DNA of 28,478 nt from a virus, in IMG/VR virus record IMGVR_UViG_3300030085_000218, positions 1 through 28,478 of that record; one strand, written 5' to 3'. This document shows, piece by piece, positions 24,481-28,478 of this stretch (positions are counted from its first letter, which is position 1; each line of letters starts with the position of its first letter). The notes under the pieces were generated by a model. That model did not search any database. It saw only the letters and a list, made by a program, of their open reading frames with translations, and was not told the DNA's origin. A program made the position numbers and the translations under genes.

Positions 24481-24653
24481 GGGTATCTCCGATTTAGGTG
24501 GTGTGCGATAGCCTCTTGTTCTGGCTGGTCGTCAAACCACTGGTCAAGCAGTGCATACTTCCTGCGCTTCGCGGTTGCGCGTTGAAGTTGCAGGTCAGTC
24601 ATCCGTCGTTTGTTTGTCCGCTTGGTGCGGAACTTGTCTGTCTTCACTCGCAT
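24477..24653 (-). CDS. Small basic protein (58 aa)
   Basis: The protein is rich in Lys and Arg (MRVKTDKFRTKRTNKRR) and ends in an acidic helix (LLDQWFDDQPEQEAIA). Two starts are possible: ATG at 24653 (weak GGAAGCGAG upstream) or ATG at 24602, just after the preceding gene's stop, giving 41 residues. The longer form overlaps the preceding gene by 59 bases. A nucleic-acid-binding role fits the charge. The stop overlaps the membrane-protein start as ATGA. Confidence 0.55.
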   Translation of the reverse strand: MRVKTDKFRTKRTNKRRMTDLQLQRATAKRRKYALLDQWFDDQPEQEAIAHHLNRRYP

Positions 24654-24765
24654 GTTTATCTCGCTTCCTGTTGTATTTCTTTTTGTTAGGCACAACCTGT
24701 GTGCGCCTGCGGCTCTGCATCATTGCCTTTGCCACAGGGTTTATTCTATTGACACGGTCAACCAT
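24595..24765 (-). CDS. Small conserved basic phage protein (56 aa, NKKKYNRK motif)
   Basis: This short frame begins at 24765, two bases after the preceding stop, behind a G-rich GGGGGG site. The protein contains NPVAKAMMQSRRRTQVVPNK then KKYNRKRDKH. The (N)PVAKA...QVV-x-NKKxYNRK pattern is one I recall from many marine T4-like and T7-like phages, always as a tiny gene of unknown role. The charge suggests RNA or DNA binding. Good packing and a recognisable motif make it a secure gene despite its size. Confidence 0.78.
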   Translation of the reverse strand: MVDRVNRINPVAKAMMQSRRRTQVVPNKKKYNRKRDKHASEDRQVPHQADKQTTDD

Positions 24766-24767
24766 TG

Positions 24768-24947
24768 TCAACCCCCCAATTCATATATCATCATTCGGAG
24801 TTCGTCTTGGTATTCCTGTACCCTTGACCAGTCATCCTCTGACAGACGATTGATCTGCCTATCAGTCAACAGATGATGGATGTTGTACAGGTCTACAATA
24901 TCTCCATTCGGATATCTGTCGAGTTCTCTAAAAGTTTTTTGTTTCAT
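24768..24947 (-). CDS. Small hypothetical protein (59 aa), first gene after an early promoter
   Basis: The frame begins at 24947 with AGAGGTG 6 bases upstream. The protein reads MKQKTFRELDRYPNGDIVDL, then a His-His-Leu turn and an acidic, Trp-containing helix (RLSEDDWSRVQEYQDE). A consensus-like promoter ends about 27 bases upstream, so this is the leader gene of the tiny-gene operon. No family is recognised. Confidence 0.68.
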   Translation of the reverse strand: MKQKTFRELDRYPNGDIVDLYNIHHLLTDRQINRLSEDDWSRVQEYQDELRMMIYELGG

Positions 24948-24973
24948 GTCATCACCTCTTGTTGTGTTCTTAT

Positions 24974-25002
24974 GTTGTACAGATAGGGTTTGATTATGTC
25001 AA
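24974..25002 (-). promoter_or_regulatory. Sigma-70-like early promoter
   Basis: On the minus strand a perfect TTGACA (24997-25002), a 17-base spacer and TACAAC (24974-24979). The start would be near 24967, with a short leader bearing the AGAGGTG site of the 59-residue gene. A perfect 7-bp dyad lies just upstream of the -35 box. Confidence 0.75.
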
Positions 25003-25617
25003 CAACAAATATGTTTTAGCGTGTTAAAACACTAGCACAGATAAGCGCGGGGCGGGGAAGGTGCCAATCCTAACTCTGGCGCACAACCACCGCCCCACTT
25101 CGACAGGCTTTCATTCTTCTTCAGGCTTACTAACCTGTCGCATGTCGAGAGATGCAGTATGCTGTCTTAACCCCCAACCCGAAAGTCTATGTGTTTCCAC
25201 AGGTCAAAGCATCTCTCTGTCCTCTGGCTACACAGGTTGACCATGAGTTACACCAGAGTATTCAAACCGGTGGGCAGTTTAACGACACTTGCCCAAGGTC
25301 GAGCGGCTTGGCTGTTACTACCCGCAAGCACGGCTGGGTGATTAATTTAATGACCAATCATTTAAGGTCTAGCCTTTACCATCGGCACCAGTGTTGATCC
25401 CGCAACTGGTATGCAGGTTGTCAGTTTTCTTGTGAGGGCGGACTGACCATTACCCACCTGCGTTCTGTTTATAGTCGTCTACAGGCTTAACCGTGTTTGT
25501 ACTCACTCGACTATGCACCACCGCTGACACTTAAAGATTGCATCTGCGTGTGGTGAATTAGGTGGGGCAGTGATCGTGTCACACGCCCCTGCCATCCCAT
25601 CACAAATTAGGGTTGGC
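25003..25617. ncRNA. Gene-free region with a run of about ten stem-loops: candidate structured RNA
   Basis: No frame here has a ribosome-binding site or protein-like composition. Consecutive perfect stems fill 25049-25589. They are 25049-25055/25090-25096 (7 bp), 25101-25107/25134-25140 (7), 25147-25155/25209-25217 (9), 25222-25227/25253-25258 (6) and 25271-25276/25290-25295 (6). A bulged ACCAG/CTGGT hairpin follows (25387-25410). Next is a nested pair, 25413-25418/25456-25461 enclosing 25420-25425/25442-25447. The last are 25471-25477/25508-25514 (7), 25516-25521/25550-25555 (6) and a GGGGC/GCCCC hairpin (25564-25589). Several 6-bp stems are expected by chance in this length, so the 9-bp and nested stems carry most weight. 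Strand is not determined; minus is likely if co-transcribed with the early genes. Confidence 0.4.
25012..25031. promoter_or_regulatory. Operator-like dyad upstream of the 25.0-kb promoter
   Basis: TGTTTTA (25012-25018) and TAAAACA (25025-25031) form a perfect 7-bp inverted repeat around GCGTGT. The A/T-rich arms and place, 10-29 bases beyond the -35 box, suit a dimeric regulator better than an RNA terminator, since no T-tract follows on either strand. The regulator is not visible in this window. Confidence 0.4.
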
Positions 25618-25806
25618 TTATCCACATTTCTCTGACAGATACTCTGCCAGTTTCTCGACTGTCATGTATCCTTCTGGGTCAGGTTCACCCTCAATCCACA
25701 CCTCACAAGCGGCTTTCCGCCTACCCATGACACCACCACCCTGCACGATGGAAACCCACCTGCCGTCTTTTGTGGTCAGGACAATCTGATTATATTTGTC
25801 TTCCAT
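25618..25806 (-). CDS. Small hypothetical protein (62 aa)
   Basis: The protein is 62 residues, beta-rich at the N-terminus (YNQIVLTTKDGRWVSIVQGG) with a helical end (MTVEKLAEYLSEKCG). AGGTAGGTGAC precedes the ATG. It is the last gene before the 615-base gene-free region. No family is recognised. Confidence 0.62.
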   Translation of the reverse strand: MEDKYNQIVLTTKDGRWVSIVQGGGVMGRRKAACEVWIEGEPDPEGYMTVEKLAEYLSEKCG

Positions 25807-25818
25807 GTGTCACCTACC

Positions 25819-26118
25819 TCAATGTTGGCGATAGAAACTCACTGCCTCTTGCATCTCAGCAAGCGTGGCACAGTCAGCAAGGACAGTCCGCGCATATGCT
25901 TTGGATGTCTTGTCTGAAATGATCTCATAGGCAGTACAGTAGTACAGATATGACTGGTACTGATCGACATTGTAGATGTCATACTCAGCCCAATGGTCAA
26001 GATCAGTTGTCATCATGCTTATCCACAGGCCGGGATTGCGTTCCATCTCAGCCTTGTGTTCGGCATTCTCAGCCTCAATATGAGCCTTGAGTTCCATCTG
26101 TTCCGCAGTGTAAGTCAT
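25819..26118 (-). CDS. Hypothetical helical protein (99 aa)
   Basis: I took the start at 26118 (MTYTAEQMELKAHIEAENAE), preceded by GAGG, over an upstream ATG that would overlap the preceding gene by 37 bases. The N-terminal 40 residues are a charged helix. The middle is rich in Tyr and Asp (DIYNVDQYQSYLYYC), and the C-terminus is helical with a Cys (LADCATLAEMQEAVSF). No function is recognised; it belongs to the first minus-strand transcription block. Confidence 0.66.
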   Translation of the reverse strand: MTYTAEQMELKAHIEAENAEHKAEMERNPGLWISMMTTDLDHWAEYDIYNVDQYQSYLYYCTAYEIISDKTSKAYARTVLADCATLAEMQEAVSFYRQH

Positions 26119-26129
26119 CACGCATGTCC

Positions 26130-26729
26130 TCACTTGATGTTGTGGATACGACGCCATGTCACCCATGTAATCGCTTGCAATTCAAACGCTTTCAGCGCAC
26201 GGCCATTGACACGAGTACGCTTGGCGGCGGCTACATATTCCGCCTGTAGTGTCCTGTATTCTTTGACACCGATATTAGTTTTGTCATCTGTCAAGCCTAG
26301 TCGCTCACCATATGCGATGTTTCGCGCATGGCCATCAATGGTGCATGTATCGTCGCCCATGATGTTGCGATAGAAGCTGGTGGTTTTCTGGCCTTTGAGC
26401 CTGTCAATAACACCCTCATGGTCAAGCATATCCTCAAGGATAGACCATGCCTTGCGCTTGTTGGCACCATAGGTGGATACCTTCACACTGTCGATGCCGT
26501 CACCGTTGATGAAGGCATGGCACAGGTCACGCGCATTGGTCACATTGCGATCCCACTTGTTGTTAGGGGATAGCGCAGACACTACACCAGTCACAATGTG
26601 AATGGGCAGGTCAAGGTCAATGGCAATGCGGGTGCAGTCACGCAATGCGTCAGCATACCACACAACACCGTCACGCTTTTCTTCTGGCGTGGCCATCTTG
26701 TAAATGGCAAGGATATTTTCTACAGACAT
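26130..26729 (-). CDS. Conserved phage/plasmid protein, possible HhH-GPD-like fold
   Basis: The 199-residue protein has strong motifs in order: NILAIYKMATPEEKRDGVVW, VVSALSPNNKWDRN, KAWSIL, LKGQKTTSFYRNI, TCTIDGHARNIAYGERLG and AITWVTWRR. I recall this family from phages and plasmids without a known role. The order resembles HhH-GPD DNA glycosylases, where an L-S-x-Q-x-x-N segment, a lysine-rich turn and a D-x-H-V-x-R-x-x-x-R-L-G segment occur, here as IDGHARNIAYGERLG. This is my inference and could be wrong. CGGAGAG precedes the ATG. Confidence 0.72.
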   Translation of the reverse strand: MSVENILAIYKMATPEEKRDGVVWYADALRDCTRIAIDLDLPIHIVTGVVSALSPNNKWDRNVTNARDLCHAFINGDGIDSVKVSTYGANKRKAWSILEDMLDHEGVIDRLKGQKTTSFYRNIMGDDTCTIDGHARNIAYGERLGLTDDKTNIGVKEYRTLQAEYVAAAKRTRVNGRALKAFELQAITWVTWRRIHNIK

Positions 26730-26731
26730 GA

Positions 26732-26920
26732 TTACTCTCCGTCAGTGAACATCTGCGCAATTCTGATCCAGCCGCCGGTAAAACACACAGCGGAAGCGAC
26801 AAGTGCCGCTATCCATGTAGCGTGTCCGCCCACTTCTGCGATCATAATTACAGCCATTGTGCCACATATTGGCGCAACAGACAGCATGAAGATAAGACCA
26901 AAAAATTCTGTCTTGTCCAT
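26732..26920 (-). CDS. Small two-helix membrane protein (holin-like candidate)
   Basis: The 62-residue protein has two hydrophobic helices (about 6-27, FFGLIFMLSVAPICGTMAVI; 33-52, HATWIAALVASAVCFTGGW) and a short acidic tail. The ATG at 26920 is chosen because AGAGGTGA lies 6 bases upstream. The upstream GTG lacks a site. The two-helix hairpin suits a class II holin or an early membrane effector such as a superinfection-exclusion protein. Being second in the earliest block argues against a classical late holin. Confidence 0.66.
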   Translation of the reverse strand: MDKTEFFGLIFMLSVAPICGTMAVIMIAEVGGHATWIAALVASAVCFTGGWIRIAQMFTDGE

Positions 26921-26947
26921 GATAGTCACCTCTTGTCGGTATGGTTA

Positions 26948-26983
26948 GGGGGAGTAATGCCCTACGGATAGAGCATTACCCCC
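26948..26983 (-). terminator. Strong hairpin after the first early gene (attenuator or processing site)
   Basis: GGGGG-AG-TAATGC (26948-26960) pairs with GCATTA-CCCCC (26973-26983): eleven base pairs with a two-base bulge and a 12-base loop. It lies between the 126-residue gene and the membrane-protein gene. No T-tract follows on the minus strand (the next bases are TAACCATACC), so it is unlikely to be a simple terminator. It may stabilise or be cut from the mRNA, or partly attenuate transcription. Confidence 0.5.
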
Positions 26984-26989
26984 ACGAAG

Positions 26990-27370
26990 TCAAGCGGACT
27001 TGCGGTGTGCTGCCGCACCTGTCGGCGCACAGGCAAGGTCTGCAATGTCAGCGACGTTGAACTCGCCCAGATCAACATTGTGGTTTTTGCGATCCAGCGT
27101 CTTGTCAATACCGGTCAGCAACATCTCGAATGTTGTGATCGAATTGGACAAAATGCGGGTGCCAAACTCTGCCTTGATCTGACGAGCCGCAACGCGGCTG
27201 GCCTTGTAGCAACGCATTTTGGACAGCTTGTTGCCCGTCTTGCGCTTGTATTTGGTAGCAACGCGAGTGAACTTGTTCTGGTTGTGTTCAGACAAGTTCT
27301 GACCGGTAAGACCGGTGCCTTGGAACCAATATGCTACGTTGACATTTACATTGATGGCTTGCTTAGACAT
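26990..27370 (-). CDS. Basic hypothetical protein, first gene of the early block
   Basis: The 126-residue basic protein has an N-terminal strand region (SKQAINVNVNVAYWFQGTGL) followed by Lys/Arg-rich helices (NKFTRVATKYKRKTGNKLSK; KASRVAARQIKAEFGTR) and a polar end. GAGGTGA precedes the ATG. It is the first gene read from the 27.4-kb promoter and so probably the first protein made from this strand. That fits a host-takeover or nucleic-acid-binding role, but I recognise no family. Confidence 0.68.
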   Translation of the reverse strand: MSKQAINVNVNVAYWFQGTGLTGQNLSEHNQNKFTRVATKYKRKTGNKLSKMRCYKASRVAARQIKAEFGTRILSNSITTFEMLLTGIDKTLDRKNHNVDLGEFNVADIADLACAPTGAAAHRKSA

Positions 27371-27395
27371 AATTTCACCTCGTGGTTGGTAGGTT

Positions 27396-27412
27396 GTCAG
27401 GTCGTGCCTGAC
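27396..27412 (-). promoter_or_regulatory. Leader hairpin of the early transcript
   Basis: GTCAGG (27396-27401) and CCTGAC (27407-27412) form a perfect 6-bp stem with a 5-base loop inside the leader between the promoter and the first early gene. It ends about 25 bases before the ATG and leaves the GAGGTGA site free. It may stabilise the transcript. Confidence 0.4.
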
Positions 27413-27419
27413 GGGTTAT

Positions 27420-27437
27420 GGGTGTGACATTACACCC
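27420..27437. promoter_or_regulatory. Operator-like dyad over the -10 of the early promoter
   Basis: GGGTGT (27420-27425) and ACACCC (27432-27437) are perfect 6-bp arms around GACATT. The dyad centre coincides with the -10 box of the minus-strand promoter, the usual place for a repressor site. No repressor gene is seen in the window. Confidence 0.4.
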
Positions 27438-27455
27438 CCTAACAACACCTGTCAA
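27427..27455 (-). promoter_or_regulatory. Sigma-70-like promoter of the first early block
   Basis: On the minus strand a perfect TTGACA (27450-27455), a 17-base spacer and TAATGT (27427-27432; the -10 match is only three of six). It would start near 27420, about 50 bases before the first early gene. Confidence 0.6.
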
Positions 27456-28217
27456 GAGTGTACCGGCGACAATGCTTAACTGCCCAAAAGGACTAGCGCA
27501 CCGTCGCCGGTATCTTGTCAATCCCGATTTTCACCTGACTTGCTATCGTCAGTTTTTCACACCTCTTGCGTCAGCGGCATGTCCAAGGACAGCTAGGGCA
27601 TCTGCGGTTGGTATAGATACTTGTCGGGTCTGAATGTAGATTTGACCGGTAGCACTGTACGCGGTAGACCAGACAACATACAAAACTGGTCTTTTGATAT
27701 TACGCCCTACCCGCATTGACCACCCCGGAGATTTTAGCTGGGTCTTGTCTTGTCATACACCTGCCCCCTTGGCGGCATGTGCTGTTTCAGGATAGTTTCC
27801 CAGCCTTGACAGACTCCGGTAGCCTACGCCCTGTCCGCATGTCAGCGGGAGTTCGTTTCTTTATAGACGGCTGGCCATTTATCGCCACCACTTTAGCCGT
27901 CTGTCGTCTTGGCCACTTTATAGTCGGATCAATTCGCCTTCCCGACTGTCCCTAGAGCATAATTCAGACCGCCCTAGAAAGTCAACAGGTTTTTTTCTAT
28001 CCTCATTCGCTCGCTATGTGGGCAAACCCTAGCCTCGCAAGCTACACTGAATTTTATGGGCCTATCAGTGTCCGGCCTAGTCCGTCTTCAAGTGCCAGCC
28101 CTACGTCGCCAATGGCAGTCTTAGGGTTATCTGGCTATCGCAGAAGGCCACTGTTGAGCCGGTTGGCTGGTCGGGTTGTCCCCTGCGATGTTTTTATCCT
28201 GCCTGAACCGGATTTTT
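27456..28217 (+). ncRNA. Gene-free region with extensive nested stem-loops: candidate large structured RNA
   Basis: No plausible gene is present. Stems are 27461-27470/27503-27512 (10 bp perfect), 27535-27539/27548-27552 followed by TTTTT, 27666-27672/27686-27692 (7 bp) followed by TTT, and 27725-27730/27814-27819 enclosing 27737-27742/27799-27804. Further stems are 27865-27872/27895-27902 (8 bp) and 27922-27927/27942-27947. One long-range stem, 28025-28031/28122-28128 (7 bp), encloses two hairpins (28044-28050/28065-28071, 7 bp; 28093-28097/28113-28117). Last is 28137-28142/28184-28189 followed by GTTTTTAT, interleaved with CCGGTT 28159-28164/AACCGG 28206-28211 followed by ATTTTTATT. T-tracts after stems favour the plus strand. 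It may be one RNA of about 750 nt or several. Some short stems will be chance. Confidence 0.45.
27956..27985 (-). promoter_or_regulatory. Possible minus-strand promoter inside the structured region
   Basis: On the minus strand TTGACT (27980-27985), an 18-base spacer and TATGCT (27956-27961). If active it would transcribe the left part of the structured region from about 27949 toward the early genes, opposite to the direction suggested by the T-tracts. The match is moderate. Confidence 0.35.
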
Positions 28218-28478
28218 ATTGCAACAAAAAAGATTGTTAATGTTTTCAATGGTTTAAGGGGTTAACCCATTGATTTTATTGATAAATAAAAATGTGATTT
28301 TGATGCATTTTATTTGAGAATGTAATGAATACAACGGGTTAGCTAGGGTAGGGGTGTGGCTTGGTGAAAAATTCGATTTTTATATATAAAGGTGTAAGGC
28401 GATTTCTGTTCTGATATGCACCGCCTTGACGTTTTCACGACAATTTCGGTGAATTGTGCTTTTGTGCTAACACATTGA
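28218..28478. other. A/T-rich, gene-free stretch with dyads: possible origin or divergent promoter region
   Basis: The region is far richer in A and T than anything else in the window (for example TTTTATTGATAAATAAAAAT). It contains a 10-base palindrome GGGTTAACCC (28259-28268) inside a larger dyad TCAATGG/CCATTGA (28246-28252/28267-28273), and an AAGGCG/CGCCTT stem (28397-28402, 28431-28436). A plus-strand TTGGTG-N18-TATAAA (28361-28390) could be a promoter for genes beyond the window. Its place next to the early block suggests a replication origin or the start of the divergent late operon. No gene is seen. Confidence 0.4.

Noticed and set aside
25152-25397. 81-codon plus-strand frame in the gene-free region
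   Set aside because: No ribosome-binding site, odd composition, opposite strand to neighbours, and overlaps several stems.
25049-25589. CRISPR array
   Set aside because: The stems differ from one another in sequence; there is no recurring direct repeat of 24-37 bases.
25003-25617. tRNA genes in the gene-free region
   Set aside because: No stretch shows a 7-bp acceptor stem combined with a GTTC-type T-arm and a D-arm at tRNA spacing.
27535-27557. Stand-alone rho-independent terminator on the plus strand
   Set aside because: Only a 5-bp stem with an 8-base loop before TTTTT; too weak alone. Kept as part of the structured region.
27418-28240. Several 70-80-codon plus-strand frames in the structured region
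   Set aside because: No ribosome-binding sites; low-quality Pro/Arg/Ser-rich translations that follow the GC-rich stems. Treated as non-coding.

Overview
The window is part of a tailed double-stranded DNA phage genome, most likely a marine podovirus of an alphaproteobacterial host. No bacterial housekeeping gene, rRNA or tRNA is seen. Virion genes lie on the plus strand and the early/replication genes on the minus strand. The replication set is T7-like: family A DNA polymerase, gp3-type endonuclease I, gp2.5-type ssDNA-binding protein and a separate primase and helicase. The polymerase carries a four-cysteine, DnaJ-like zinc insert, a feature I recall being reported for the SAR116 phage HMO-2011, so an HMO-2011-type phage is my best guess. 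That placement is inference. No phage RNA polymerase is visible, and several minus-strand promoters fit host sigma-70.

Layout. 2-9261 (+): end of a late virion operon. It holds a tail-fibre C-terminus with an S74 chaperone domain, a small coiled-coil/membrane protein, three large repeat-rich or coiled-coil virion proteins, and two small unknowns, mostly joined by TAATG overlaps. 9271-9290: a bidirectional terminator where the two strands converge. 9299-24947 (-), read right to left: a cluster of tiny genes, a SleB-type lysin, then DUF932, tyrosine integrase, primase, helicase, DNA polymerase, SSB, Cas4-like exonuclease, endonuclease I, small proteins, B12-dependent ribonucleotide reductase, two unlisted microgenes, a GIY-YIG-like protein, an Rmf-like protein, MazG, and a half-length Na/phosphate cotransporter. 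25618-27370 (-): five first-transcribed genes, including a two-helix membrane protein and a possible HhH-GPD-like protein.

Two long stretches carry no convincing gene: 25003-25617 and 27371-28478. Both hold runs of stem-loops. The second has a 10-bp stem, an 8-bp stem, a three-way-junction-like unit and T-tracts after stems on the plus strand. These are the best candidates here for something undescribed, possibly large structured phage RNAs in the manner of GOLLD or ROOL. The stems could partly be chance, so this needs covariance testing.

Together the genes describe a phage that remakes its nucleotide pool (RNR, MazG, DUF3310 protein), degrades and copies DNA with T7-like enzymes, may raise phosphate uptake, and can possibly integrate. 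Minus-strand transcription appears to be split among sigma-70-like promoters near 27.4, 25.0, 22.4, 16.6 and perhaps 11.2 kb. Dyad sequences overlap or abut two of them.
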